Shown here: positions 14,256 to 26,831 of the stretch, in pieces | Numbering within the stretch: the stretch's first letter is position 1 | Layout of the letters: each line of letters opens with the position of its first letter | NCBI GenBank assembly: GCA_030435675.1 | Contig: CM059625.1 | Span: forward strand, 5,952,001 to 6,016,000 | From: Steinernema hermaphroditum | Taxonomy: Eukaryota; Nematoda; Chromadorea; Rhabditida; Steinernematidae | Reading direction: 5' to 3' | DNA length: 64,000 bases | Program-made: the position numbers and the translations under genes | The notes under the pieces: generated by a model | The model's input: only the letters and a program-made list of their open reading frames with translations | What the model was told of the DNA's origin: nothing | Databases searched by the model: none

Positions 14256-15919
14256 TTAAGAGGAAGCAGACTTGTGCAAGTGACCCGGACTCATGGTATT
14301 GGCATTGGCTATGATCATCGGTTCGCTCATTTCTAAAACTGGAGACGACGACGAGTTCGACAGTATGTCATCGCGCATGGGCTCCCGCTCCTTGGCTGAC
14401 GTACCTCTTGCCACCAGCCACGGCTTCGCTATGGCAATGACCACGTGGTCGAACTCGGTTCCCACCTGGACCATGCGCTTTTTGGGTCTGCAAAGGAGCT
14501 TTTTGAGGGGATATGCGTTGTGTGATAAACGTACTTGGTGCTGGTCTTGAAGGAATAAACTCTGACCGCGGCGGCCTTCTTATCTGCCCTGTAGAGGCTT
14601 TCTCGGAACGCTTCTCGAAGTTCCATGTTGCAGACGAGGTAAACGACAAGTCTCGTCGCACATACGAAAATGTAGAGAACAGAGACCAAATCGGTGAGGA
14701 ACTCATACACCTGGGAGGCCACTTAAAAACCCGGAAGTTGCGATGCACTTACGTCGTAGTATTCTTCCGTCTGTGTGGAGTGAATGTCGATGTACTCCCA
14801 GGCGGTAACGACGACGTTTACAAAGTTTGCCATCAAATAGGAACATACGATTAGCACGAGAAGCGTTGTTGCCGAACGCACTTTCTTCTAAATTGGATCC
14901 TTATAGAATTAAGCACGTGCGCTTTGAGGTTGCACCTTGTGGTCACTATGACCAAAGCGGAACATGGCCGCGGTGCGCTGTTGAATTCGGAGAGTGTAGA
15001 CGATTCGAACGTTGAGGAACGCAAGCAGTACGAAGGGGATAAAGACGGTAACTATGTTTCTGACGTAAAACCTGGAATAACAGTTAAAACGACGACTCTC
15101 TAAGCAGACTCTCGAGAACCCACCTGAACAACGTTCCATATATCCATGTATCCACTAGTGGGGTCAGAACTGGTTCATATTCTGTGAGGCCTGTGCAGTT
15201 CGCGTTCTTCGCCAGCTGCAATCGTTCGTCATGGTCACATTTCCTTAGGAGCCATAATTCTGGGTGTTTTACTTTGTGTATAATGTATTGCGTAAGGCAA
15301 TTTTGATTTACTACTGATTTAGGTACGCCGCGAAAATTATTACTCATGTAAATGTGGGCTTGATCCGCACGCAACCAACCTCCACTTCGAAGAACGCCGT
15401 CCCCCGCAGAAGAACGGCGGCGATGAACATGAAAAAGGCAGACTGCGGCCGGTTTCGACGAAAACATTGCAAAAGCCGAGATCTTTCGGTAATTAGGTAC
15501 CGCTCTATTGTCGCAAGAATAATGAGAAAGCTGGAAAACGTCATCGAGACGTGACATAGCGCCAAAAGGGTGCCGATGTAGGACCACCATAGTCTTGTCA
15601 GCCAAACAATCTAAATTAAGAAGCACTCTTGAATGCGAACTGTTCGACTGTCTCTTGCCTGTAGGCGATTCTTGATGACGTCCATGGCAATTACCGGCCC
15701 ATAGCAAAAGGAGAGGAAACTGTCGCTAACGGCCAGAAGGCCGAGGAAGAAGAAGTGCGAGTGACTGCGCGTGAGAAGCACCCTTGCGATGAGAATGTTG
15801 CACACGAGGCTGACCAGACTGAGCGAGGTACCGGCCACAGCTACAAGGTACCATCGCCGGTCGATGCTCACCGGCACTTCACACTGCCAGTCGATCTGTT
15901 CGGCAGCGTCGGCGCTCAT
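14256..15919 (-). CDS. Rhodopsin-family GPCR, neuropeptide (FMRFamide-like) receptor type
   Basis: Seven exons on minus (15919-15659, 15610-15376, 15259-15124, 15071-14936, 14887-14753, 14710-14535, 14487-14256) give 436 residues with seven hydrophobic helices. TM3 ends ILATIERYL, an ERY version of the DRY motif. The TM4/loop part reads FFEVEVE, and extracellular loop 2 has cysteines and [13 protein letters not shown]5 contains [19 protein letters not shown], and TM7 ends RLVVYLVCN followed by a helix-8-like [12 protein letters not shown]. This pattern resembles the nematode FRPR/DMSR peptide-receptor group more than amine receptors; the ligand cannot be read from sequence. The first intron appears to use a GC donor (CAG|GCAAGA). 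The 131-bp second intron is the least certain join. The C-terminal tail is Ser-rich. Confidence 0.85.
15611..15658 (-). other. Candidate GC-AG intron in the GPCR gene
   Basis: The 48-bp intron separating TM2 from TM3 begins GCAAGA after CTACAG and ends TTTAG. The flanking exons are both in phase 0. GCAAG after AG is the accepted consensus for the rare GC-AG class. A GT further on would add out-of-family residues. Confidence 0.6.
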
Positions 15920-18900
15920 CACACGCCCTTGGAACAGAAATTATTTAATCGCATTCACGTTGTTTCCGTCTGCCGGAAAGTCATTCTCGCAGTGGGAGCA
16001 CGAAGTCGTCCCTGTTCACGGTTCACTGGTCCCAATTGATTGCTAATAAATATGAGCTAATAAAGGAACGCACTTGCCGTAAGGCGATAAATCTGGAGTA
16101 CAGCAGGAAAGGGCAGTAACATGGCGACATGTCGTCCAAACAACCGCCTACTTACGATAAACTCATTACTTTTTTTGTAGCTCTGGGGACTTCAACAAAA
16201 GAGATCATGGTTTGTCACTCGGTTTCGCGTCACCCAAACAAAGACCAGCGGATGTTTGTGCATTTCGTTAATCAAACCGAAACATCACAGTCAGACAGAC
16301 CGAATTAATCCCGCGTAAGAATTACGGTGACATTGAGGGTCTCAGTAAGAGTCAAAGTCTACAAAATGGGGCTCAAACAACAGCGACTGGAGTGCGTTCT
16401 GCCTCGGGTACGCGGTTTGGGAAAGTGGGAAACCTTCCGGCGGATGTGAAAACAAGTGAACTGCACTGAACGGGCGAAAGGACCTCACTTGACGTCGGTC
16501 CGATCTGTCTTTGTAAATGAATTTGTCGCAATAATGGCCTAAACGGCTTTCCTGGATTAGCTCACCCACCGGCGGATTAAAGCAGAAGCGTGTTGAGTTA
16601 TGGTGCAATAATCTTGTTACTGTAGCTCTAATGGCTCCCTTTCAACGAGTTCAATTGGATCTTTAGCGGCTAAAGAGATTTCGTGCCGCTTTGGTAAATA
16701 ATTCTGGAGAAGCGAGTGAAAAGAAAAAAGAATCTCATTGCGCCGCTTCTCTGATTTGCATGAAGTTGAGAAGCGCAATAGGCCGCTGAGCGCCGAAATG
16801 ACTTATGTGAAACTCTCGCTGCGCTCAATAGGTTGTGCACCAATTAGCCGTTAGCCTCGCTTCGTCGTAAATTAAGGTGCGCGGCAAACGTTTCAAATGA
16901 GGGGCTACGGAGTGGAGGTCTCGACGCAAAGAAATTGTCGAACTCGTGCGGCAACAAATGTTGGCGCCCTCATAATAATAGTAGCTAAAAGCTTACAACC
17001 GTAATTATATTTTATGACATTTTCCTAGTAAAGAGAGTGGTTCGGACCTCGTTGGCAATGGTGGGATCGTCAGATGCCCTGGCGCTTCCCAACCTTATTC
17101 CACTCACACGGGTCGTGAGAAAGCCTCTGCATATTATCTTCCCGCTTCGTTCCGCGTTTGGCCCCTAACAACGGGGCACCGATCAGACGGCGAACATGTT
17201 CCGCGCTCATCGAAGGGGTGGGCTATCTGCTAAATCGCTCCATTCAGCGCTTCCCTTTTGGTTCAAACCTCTGCAAGTCGGCGGCGCTCTCCTTTCAGCG
17301 TCTTCCCAAATTACCTAGTTTCCGCGCCGACACGTAAAGAATCACGGCGTCAATTTCGCTGTTTTGTTATTGTTGGGGGATTCGACGCAGTTCGCTTCGT
17401 TTGATCATCATTCGCGGAAATGAGCGATGGAACTCGCGCGACTTAGTCATGTCAAAAGAAAAGCAGCGGGCCAAAACACGAAAAAACGACGGAAGATGGA
17501 TATTCGCAGCGTCGGGGTTGGTCGCAAAATTTGCGCAAAAATGATTGACGTTCCGGCGGTGCTGATGGCATACGTGAGGGCTGCCACTGGCACTGTCTTC
17601 CTGACAGTTATAAATAATTAGCGCTCTCAAATGTGATCGCTGATTTATTCATGACAGTCAGCGAAAAATCAAAACAAACCATAAAACCGAACGACCGAGA
17701 TAGGCTTTCCCCGAAGCTTGTGATGTCCCTTATACTCGGTCACCAAATGCTCAAAGCTCCCACCCCCTCGCGGCGTAGCCTGCTTACATCCCTCGGCCAT
17801 ATAGGCTATTTGAGAAGCTAGAACTTATTTGCTCGAAGGGGACATGGTAATTACTTTCAGTTTAGCAACGTAGATGCCTATAGATTAGGGAAAGCATTGT
17901 CCCGAACATAAGGGAACCTGGCGACCCAGGTATAGGTGGTGGTCACAAGCGTTCTACACTTCATGACACCTGATCTCTGACAAATCCTATATTGTAGAGG
18001 CGGAAGTGGTGAACTGTACTGCGGACAGAAAGCGAAAAACGAAATAGACTGGAGCAAGGAACAGCACGCGTCCTAGCAACCATTCTAGACGGAATTAAGG
18101 TGCCTACAGCCACTCCACTTTCCCATAGATCTCCTAGCCGAGCTACAACTAATTAAATGGACACAATGGAATACTATTCTCTGGCTCAATTGTCCCGCTT
18201 CCAAAAGACCAACTGCTGCGACGCAAATCAACACGTCAGATAGGAGAAGGAGCAGGAAAAGGTTCTCAGGATACTCTTTTGAAGCGTTAGGGGAGTGGAA
18301 AGGATAGGACGAAGAGTAACTAAGAGGCTTGACGGCAACGGGCAACTCCGCTCAAAACAAAGCACTTCAGTTCGGTAAATCGGGTTTCACATCTTCATCC
18401 CCCACAATTAGTGGTGGTTCCTAATGGTCAACTGTCTCCGAATGGCATCTCAAATTAAGGATCATACGCCCTCGAACGCCGACACCCGATCGCGCGCTTC
18501 TCGGTGCAAAGCGTATATATTTAGACACTTCCGAGCTCAGCACTGACCTTAACGATTCTTGAAAATTAGACACCGCCTCCCGTTCCGATCACCACTCACG
18601 TCATCGCTTGGAACAACTGAATACGAATACGATAATGACCGAATACCGTAGTCTACGCGTCCAGCAGTTGTTTTAATAAGATGGACCTAAATCTGAACAC
18701 TTCGAGAAGTGCAAAGTGCGTGGAAAGTGGAAGCGGCCGAGTGCGACAAGCTTCTCGGTTTTCAGATCGAATAACAACTAATTGGAAGCGAGCGAGAGGT
18801 GTCGAAGAGGAGAGGAAGCACGCAAGACCGCTACAGGAAGGAAGCCGACGAACTTTAGAGGCCTCAATGGGATTTAACCTAACCGCATACGCACAAAAAG

Positions 18901-19425
18901 TATTAACATCGATAAATTCGATTTAACGGTGAACTGGGCCAATTGGGAATTTAAGAGGATAATAGAAAGCAATTGGAGGCGATCCAGTTAGCGCTGCCGA
19001 AGTCTGTGCTCGTCACCAGCGCTCATTTCGGTAGTTCTCCATGCAGTGGCTTAAAGAACGCGATGCCATAAGCCATAGGAGGTAACTGGAAATGCAAACA
19101 TCCGTGACACACGCCTGTTTTCTCATACCGCCCCAAACGTCTGGTGTCCTACTACAACTGTTCGCATTTGTCATAGAACATACAAATCCGCCATTGATGA
19201 CAACCTAACTTCGCACCCGAGATCAGCCACAATTGGACTACTGATGCTACAACGCTCTCTGATCGCCTCGAATTGTACCTGGAGAGACGCGGACGCAACA
19301 GACGCAAAAGACGCGGTCGCAACAAATGCATAACTTTTCATCAACGTAAGAGATAACAACTTCCTGGCCACTAGATAATATGGTTATATAACAAGTTTGA
19401 GTAAACAAAGTAACAATCTTCGTCA
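15920..19425. other. Intergenic, no gene recognised
   Basis: About 3.5 kb between the GPCR start and the 3' end of BRF1. Open frames are short and none shows a domain. I see no tRNA-like B box, CRISPR-like array or transposon ends. Confidence 0.4.
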
Positions 19426-21426
19426 TCATTTGGGTATATCGCACTCCATCGACTTCAAAACATCAAAGTTAATTTTGCTGGATAGCTTTTTCTCCTGAAA
19501 GGCCGTCATTAGAAAGGCAAAGAGGGACATCGGAAAGGAGTTCATGCACACTTACAATGATGACTTTCTCCATGGCTTCCTGAGCTGTGCTCGCAATGAT
19601 CTCCTTCTTTCTGGCAACTTTCCGCTTAGGCTTCGGACCATCCTCCTTCTTCAACTTCTCTTCCTCTCTTTCCCTTTTCCGTTTCTCCATCTGAGCCATG
19701 TGTTCGCCGTTCATCTTCATCCAGTATTTCTCTTTCAGTTTTGACTCCTTCTCGGTGAGCAAATAAGTTTCTATTTCACTGTCATCGATACCTAAAAGCC
19801 TAGCGTCTAACTCCCATCCGCATGACAGATTGCATACCTTCAAGGTTCAGTTCTCCATCGTCATCTTCCTCGAAACCCTCACTACCCTCAGGAGACTGTA
19901 TGTTGTCGACCATTTTGTGTAATCCCAGCGTGTAGGTGGATGGTCTTGCATAGGTTGCGTCGGAATTTGGATCACCTAATGATGTTGTCGAGCTACTTGT
20001 GGACGTTCCGCCTTCTTCCTCGATAGAACACTGGTAGATGTAGTCGACAAATTCGTTCTGAACAGCGTGCTCGGCCAATTTGTCATCCTCTTCCACCTTC
20101 GTCGTAGGGCGTTTCTTTATGGTCGACGTCGATGGCTCATCAAAGCCGAGATGCGTTTTGTCCAGGAACAGTTTTGCGTAAGTGTTGTGTCGGAACCTTT
20201 CTTTCCGCTTCACTTCCAGAGCTTTTTCAACAAGGTTTTCTACATCAGCAATCTGGAAAAATCATGTTCAAAGGAACTGTGACGTGATGAACTAACATCC
20301 TTCTCGGCTTTTTTGCACTTCTCCTCCTCGACCATCTTAAACTTTTCACGGGCTTTCCGCCGTGCTTCACGATAGGCCGGCGGATCTTCGGCTTGTTCCT
20401 AAAGAAAACAATAAGCGACCTTTACAGGAAGCATTCTATACCAAGTCGATGTTGTTGAACTCTTCGATCGTAACATTAGCGGAAGGGGTTTTGCTAAATT
20501 CATCTAACCGCTTTCGAACCACCGATTCACTGATGTGGACGACTCGGACAATGTCGTTGACTGTACGATTGAAATTGTACGAGCGAGCAGCAAGCAACAG
20601 TGCGGCACCGCAGATGCCCGTGGGACGCCGACCGGTGGTCAGCCAATCCCTCTTCATTCGCTGCACGATACGCGTGGACAACGAAACGACCTAATATGTT
20701 TCATTATTCAACAAAAGTATGTTGGAATAAGCGTATTACCTCCCTCTGCTTCTCTCCGAAGTCAAGCAGTACGGCGAATCTTAGAATGTACAAGCAAGGG
20801 TCTGTGTTTGGCAAATTTATATGCAACGTTCGAGCGAGGAAATTGAGAGTACGACCGAGATCATAGACATTGACCTGAAATACAGGCAAAGTGCTTGCAT
20901 AAAGCGCCTTATCACGCACCTGAGTGACATCGCTGAAATCCAGCAGCAGATGAGGAGTGTTCTCGAGGCGGCACGTCATGTAAAGACAAGCGGCTGTTAC
21001 ATGTGAGCGCTGCCGACCCCTGGTGAGATTTCTGCAAACGCACATTTTGTACAGATTGAATGCGGTATCGACGCAGTGCTGCTTGATGCTGAGCTGACTA
21101 GCAATCTGTAACACGTGAAATCGGCCAGGGAAAGTAGATCTTTTGCAGAATACCTCCAGCAGTAGCTTCTTTCCCTTGTAGTACGTGACTTCACGCGAGT
21201 CCTGCGTTACAAGGCCTTTGATGCCCTGAAGAGTGATTGGCTGTGGACGATCTTGCGAAACGAACTGTCCGATGAGACCGGAACCGCCACCGGCCGTCTC
21301 TTGGAACTGCACTTCTGATACGATGAATGATTCCTCGACGACGGTACCGCATTTCGTGCAGGTCGCCTCGCCACGACCAGCGTCCTCTTCGATTTCGGCC
21401 CACTTGCAATTTGGACACTGCGTCAT
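19426..21426 (-). CDS. brf1: TFIIIB subunit BRF1 (TFIIB-related factor)
   Basis: Eight exons on minus (21426-21154, 21105-20920, 20874-20740, 20690-20442, 20398-20297, 20252-19838, 19791-19556, 19494-19426) give 554 residues. An N-terminal TFIIB zinc ribbon (Cys4, Cys7, Cys23, Cys26) is followed by two cyclin-fold repeats, recognisable from HVTAACLYMTCRLENTPHLL and GRRPTGICGAALLLAAR. The BRF1-specific C-terminal block (LNLEGIDDSEIETYLL, then ASTAQEAMEKV and SSKINFDVL) closely follows the human order. BRF1 bridges TFIIIC, TBP and RNA polymerase III at tRNA and 5S genes. The last exon carries only 22 residues but matches the conserved SSKINYSVL motif, which fixes the splice at 19556/19494. The length is shorter than the human protein because the C-terminal variable tail is missing. 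Confidence 0.95.
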
Positions 21427-21908
21427 GGTGACGGGGGAACCGCAACTTTGAGTAAACTCAAAATAGAGAGGACATGAATGAACAAAAAGAGATGGTTCGA
21501 AATGGTGCGAACAGAAGATATACGAACTCGCAACATTGTAGCTTTGCAAAAACTGTAATAGAGCAATTCAAGCATGTTCAGTAGTGGACCGTTAACGCCG
21601 AGGGTACCCAAATCCACCGAGATTATCAGAGACTGCCATTACTGATAGTGCCGAAAATCGGCAGACGTATCGACAACCTCAATCTGGCACTCGATCAGAT
21701 CCTGTTACTTTTCGTGAAATGGGATGCTACTGCACGAGAGAGGACGCATTGTTGCAACTATCGTACTCGTCCAGAGCGTCGGCAGTTGTATCGTTTCGAG
21801 ACCACCATCGTTTCCAAAAATTTTCGTAACGGATCAGTAGTAAATTATATGATTTATGCCTTTGTTATAAGGTAGCCGCCCCGCCATTTTCAATGCCTAC
21901 CCGCAAGG

Positions 21909-24466
21909 TCACTGTTCTAGCCACCGTCCGCGGTACCGTCGCTTCATCATCACATTCCAGAGGCGGTCCAAACGTTGAGACCTTGTGGCAGTAGATTGGC
22001 GGCAATTCCAGTGCACAGCATTGTTAAACACCCAGTTAACTTCGGGTCTTTGGTCATCTTTATCGCTCACTTCAGCCAGAATATCATACAGAATGCTATT
22101 GCGATGCCCATGCAGAAACCGTCGTCGGTGAAGGTGAAGTTCTTGCCGGCAGTGCCTCGCTTTCCTAGTCGTCCCTTGCTGGCCAGAACGTGTTCGACGA
22201 AATTCACCGTCAACGGGGGAATGATCATAAAGAAGTTGCGGAGGTGATCGAATTTCTCGTAATTTCGGAATTCGCTCGAGAACATTTCGACGAGAAGCTA
22301 AACGGCCGATTAGTTACTGAAGAGAACGAGCGTTGCACCTGCATATAATCGTTATTGTTGAGAAAGTACCTCGTGATACTGTCGTCCGTCAAACATGATA
22401 GCTGCATCGCACGTGGACTGCGAACCACCAGCCTCCTCCACAAGCAATGACAGCTTCATCGGTTCATCAGATTCTCCGTCCAGAAGTAGGTTGGAGGCGT
22501 ACTCGTTGGATTCGATCGCCCCCGACTTCAAAAGCCGCACATAGCCGAGCGCGTTTCCGATTTGAGTGACTATAACTCGGAACCGGTCGAGGAACGACTC
22601 ATCATCAGAAGAAACTCCCAACTTTCTGATTTCTGTATTGAAACGTTCGACACGTTTTACGGGGTACTGAAGTAGTGCGTTCAGGTGTTAGCCTCCTTGA
22701 ATGTGCATACCATTTTTCCCAGGTTCTCCGTATTCTCTCGATAGAAACGCAGGTCCTTTGAAAGTTGACTTTTGATATGATCGTCGTATAGGAATTGGGA
22801 GAAAGCGAAAAATCTCTTCTTTAGGAACTGATATGTGAAGTTAACCTAGAAAATGGATCCAGTTACTGGGAGGGATACGGAATAGCGATGCTTGTATGCA
22901 CTGCGTACTATCCGAAATCTTACCGTTGTGTTCATAATTCCGAGTCCATGCGTACGAATAGAATTAGCCACATGCTCAACGCCGAGAACGTTCAAATATC
23001 GGCTGTTGCTGTCACGTTCGAAGAACACCTGATAGACCCTAATAGTCAGTAAACACAAAATGTCACTTACTTGTTCATTGAGGTTGTAATTGTAATTTGA
23101 AACGAACATTTCGATGTTTCGCATGACGAAGATGATGTCAAGTCCCTGGTCGATGCGTTGGAAAGGAAGTCGACTGTCGCAAAGCAGGAGACCGTACTTC
23201 TCCTGAGCGAGCAGACGCATGCGACTGTAGGTGTGACAGTCATAGAGGGCGACGGCACTCAGGTTGTAGAACGTCTTCTCGAGATACTTTTCCACGAATC
23301 TGGCTCCATCGAGGACATCCGTCCCAATACGCAGTTTGGAGATTCTCAGCAGCGCCTGCAGTCCCGAACTCCGAGAATTGGTGGGGCTCGAGGGGGTGCG
23401 GTCGCCGAGTTGGAGATGCGAATGGATACTCAGGCGAAGGTCGTTCTCGATAAGATGACAGAGTTTTCTCAGGTGAGTCTTCAAAGGACATGAACTATCG
23501 CTAGTTGATCTGGAAGGTACCTGTTCGTATAGCGAAAATATCTCCTTCCTGTACGTAGCGATCATCTCTTCCGGTTTACAGTGGGCGGCGGATTTCAGAA
23601 TTGCACAAGCGTCGTCGATCGCCCGGCAAAAGTACTAAAGTAACGATTCGTTTTATCTGGTTAACACCACACACAAACAGTTGAATTCTGCCCGAGCGGA
23701 GTTCCTTCGTCGTCGCTGAGCATCGTTTCGAAGTAGACTTTGCACAACGACCGGTACCAGTAAAGAATGGCGCAAGTAGAGACTTAAGAGAAGAGGTAGC
23801 CGAGTTTGTGCGCCGGTTCGATGCGTCGGAGGCAGTCGTTCACGTACTGTATGTCGCCCCATTTGAATACTTTCTGAAAATGTTCATTTAACTCGAGAGT
23901 TTGCAGAGTTCTGTTTGCATAAACCCTACCATGTAATTAGCCATTTCCAGAGCGACCGTGGTCGTGATTAGCCGGTTGCGACTGATGTTTCCAGAAAGCA
24001 CTTGCTGAACGATTGTAAGCGATGAGATGACGTCGATGTTCCGTGCGTTCTGGTTCGAAGTGGCGCTACGAATAGTGTCCACTATTCCGCCTGAGGAAGT
24101 CAGTGAGTTCTTGACCGCGTCCACGATTCGCAGCACGTCGCCACTCCACATTTGACAGACTTGCTGGCTAAGATCCAGAATAGAGCTCCAGTGGTCGAGA
24201 AATACCGACTCAACAATCTGCAAAGAAGATGTGAAGGAGTGCATTTGGATCGAGCCTACCTTGATCATCTCGAAGATTTTGAAAATCGCTGTGGCATTGC
24301 TCTTCGAAAGACCGCTTTTTGTCGACGGTGACGCCTGTCCGTTGAGAATGCACTTCAAAATGCGCATCATTCTGTCCCATAGCAAACTTCCCTAAATGGG
24401 ACGTTTCTTGTGCCAATTGGTCTCGCGATAGAAACCTTGACGACAGTCGCGAAGCTCCACTGCGAC
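21909..24466 (-). pseudogene. WASHC4/SWIP homologue, N-terminally reduced and with an in-frame stop
   Basis: Eleven phase-consistent exon segments run 24466-24436, 24391-24260, 24217-23930, 23873-23679, 23634-23521, 23478-23071, 23028-22924, 22845-22711, 22666-22370, 22297-22071 and 21981-21909, about 667 codons. Identity comes from SWIP blocks such as [52 protein letters not shown] and FTDDGF. SWIP is the large helical subunit of the WASH complex, which nucleates actin on endosomes. A TAA lies in frame at 23784-23786 in the middle of an otherwise good exon, between LGYLF and the WYRSLCKVYFE stretch. No intron of usual size removes it. Roughly the first 400-500 residues of the family are not visible upstream, and the C-terminal exon is a weak match. 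It could be a pseudogene, a gene with a sequencing error, or a model whose 5' exons I missed. Confidence 0.75.
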
Positions 24467-24969
24467 CTGATATTCAAAAGACATGAACAATATAATTCTG
24501 AAAATTTTTATCTCACCTTTAGCCTCCCGTCAATTTGACCCTTTGAACGATGTCCACCAGTCTTGTGACGCTTGTTTGGAGCGTTAAAGGGACCAGGTTT
24601 GGCCGGACATGATATTATGATACCCTGCAAAACGTACATTGAGAGGTCACCTTCTAAATGGCAAAACAAATAACGCGCTGAGAAAAAGAGTACAACACCT
24701 CGAGCAATCGCAATCGGGCTCACTGGCGCGAACAATGCCTATCAAAAATGCCAATGTGGCGCAAATACGGAAAACTAACACGGACCCATGGGCAACTACA
24801 CTAAATCTTCGTGACAGGAGTCCTCTCGTTTTTGAGAGAGATCTCGGACGTAATACATTAATAGGAACGTCTATTAGACTTATTCACCTGCAAACACAGA
24901 CGTGAAAAATCACGACAGCACCGCCCGATCATTCACTTCCTGTGAACCGGCGGCGCAGAAGCGGTTGAC
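24467..24969. other. Region between divergent genes
   Basis: The WASHC4-like reading cannot be continued here without stops. One minus-strand open stretch at about 24510-24600 ends in phase with the first WASHC4 exon but carries TAA codons, so it is not included. It probably holds the ABHD17-like promoter. Confidence 0.35.
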
Positions 24970-26587
24970 ATGTATCCTTCAAAAGCGGATGGCACTTTCC
25001 CGATGGTATGTCCATGCGTTCTTCTAATGTTTTCTACAATATGCATTCCAGGATAGCTGCGGAGCTGTCATGGTCGTGAAGAGTGGATGTTCTCGAAGAC
25101 ACTCTAGTGAATCCGAACTTCTAATTCCGATCGTTGAAGTCCTTCCCAAGGAAAGGGTAAATGAATGTTCAAACTTCTAGGATAATTTGTACGTTTTAGT
25201 CAAAGGTTCGAGAAGCATTTTGCTCTTTCGTGGGCGCGTTCAGAGCGCTTTTGCTCTTGATGGGCAAAATTATTTGTCTTCCCTGTTCTCCCGTTCCGGC
25301 GGTCATAATCAGGAAACTATTGTTCCAGCCACCACCAAAAGGGAAGTACTACTTTCTTCTGCCTTCAGAAGAAATGGTAACTTTGAAACGTTTCGTAGCA
25401 AATCATAATGGTTGTGTTTAAGACCGACATGGAGCCAGAGAAGCGACTGATCCGGCTAGAGCACTATCACACTTCCACGCAGCCAGTGTCGTTTGTTTTT
25501 CCACATTTAGGTTCTATTTCCGACGAAGCGGGCTATACGGCGTCACCGGAGCAGATGCGACGTCTTAAGGTAGTCCGGTTCAGTTTGAAGACATGTTGAA
25601 CCCCGCTTTCTAGGCCCATATTTTCTTTAGTACATCGGGAAATAATCTTGTTGGTGTGGAAATTACCTGCGCCAGGTCTATGGTCGTCGGCAAGCGATCT
25701 CCGAAAATTATTTTGTACTCGCAGCCAAATTCTACGGACATTGGTATATGCATGATGGCCGATCCCAACTTGGTGAGTTGCTTTACCGTGAGTTGGCGAG
25801 AATAGCGTCAAGTAGCGTCTATCTGCGTTCTTACTAACTTAATTTGCTCAACTTATCATTCAACCCATTTTTTGCAGGTTGACATTAGCGATATCCTCAA
25901 CTGTGATATCTTCGCTTTCGACTACTCAGGATACGGGATGAGTGATGGGAAGCCGTCTGAGACGAACGTGTACAATGATGTAGAGTCCGCTTATGTGTAA
26001 GTTCTTCGTACAGCTCTCTCAATGCGCAGTTTTCTTCTCAACGCCAGCAATCTGGGAGTCTTTGAAACTGTTAGTAATAATCGTACTTACAGATTTCTGC
26101 AGAAATCATTCGGTTACGCACCGGAAAACATAATCCCGCTCGGCTTTAGTATGGGGACCGCCGCCTCAATTCATTTGGCTGCCACGTCTTCCCGTATAAC
26201 CGGGATGATTCTGATAGCTCCGTTTACTTCAGTTCTTCGGGTCGCTGCGCGTTCGCCGACCTTGAAACGGACGCCGCAAATTGACCAGTTCCGAAGGTGA
26301 CTAAAAGACGTGATGAATGAAGTAAAATCTCCCTTTGTAGCGTGGACAAAGTCGAACGAGTCAAAGCTCGAACCCTCGTGTGTCACGGCGGCAAGGATTT
26401 CCTTGTTCCTATCAACCACGGGCAACTCGTTTATTCAATGTTAGGGAACCCCACGGAACCGCTTTGGGTGAAGGACGCGACGCACACCACAATCTACAAC
26501 TCCAGTATGGTATGGAACCGTGTTCGCGCCTTCCTCAATGAAGAAATGCAATTGCACATGTTGTGGGAGGAGCTTGTTAGCTGTTGA
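24970..26587 (+). CDS. ABHD17-like alpha/beta hydrolase (protein depalmitoylase family)
   Basis: Eight exons (24970-25005, 25052-25156, 25200-25376, 25423-25569, 25614-25772, 25878-25996, 26093-26296, 26341-26587) join in phase to 397 residues. The fold is an ABHD17/ABHD13-type serine hydrolase. Nucleophile elbow LGFSMGTA puts Ser267 in place, with Asp335 in HGGKDFLVP and His364 in DATHTTIY, so the triad looks intact. CDIFAFDYSGYGMSDGKPSE and EPLWVKDATH are the strongest family matches. ABHD17 enzymes remove palmitate from peripheral membrane proteins. The cysteine-containing block ICLPCSPVP precedes the hydrolase domain, like the palmitoylated N-terminus of ABHD17. Here it sits about 87 residues in, because two short upstream exons are open and in phase. 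An inner ATG at 25260 (MGKIICLPC) is the alternative start. AATAAA lies at 26621-26626. Confidence 0.9.
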
Positions 26588-26831
26588 TTGTTTTTAACGT
26601 TATGTTTCTAATTATATTATAATAAACTAATTTCTGTGTGCTTATGTCCTGAAAGTAGTGGATTTGGCTGGAGAGCCCTGAAAGCCTCCTCTTTACGAGG
26701 TTTGTACGATATTCGCCTAGTAGCTTTCTCACTGATGCCGTCTTCATCCCGTTTTTGACGTAACCGTGATGCATCTTCTTTTTTATTTCACTCATGTTTT
26801 CATTCATTTCAGAACGTCGAGCGCCACCGCA

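Noticed and set aside
22090..22115. Possible one-base deletion after DDGFCMGIA that would restore an ILYDIL-like reading
   Set aside because: The existing frame can be spliced (GTGAGC...CACAAG) to an exon reading SQRLDRLW, so an error is not required, although the match is weak.
22298..22371. Apparent frameshift in the WASHC4 homologue after FDGRQYHE
   Set aside because: A GT...AG intron (GTACTT to TTTAG) joins both sides in phase 0 and gives GRQYHELLVEMF, which matches the human GTEYFKMLVDVF block. No frameshift is needed.
24510..24600. Upstream WASHC4 exon reading LVDIVQRVKLTGG
   Set aside because: It is phase-compatible with the first accepted exon, but carries a stop before the donor and another near its start. 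Including it would be speculative.
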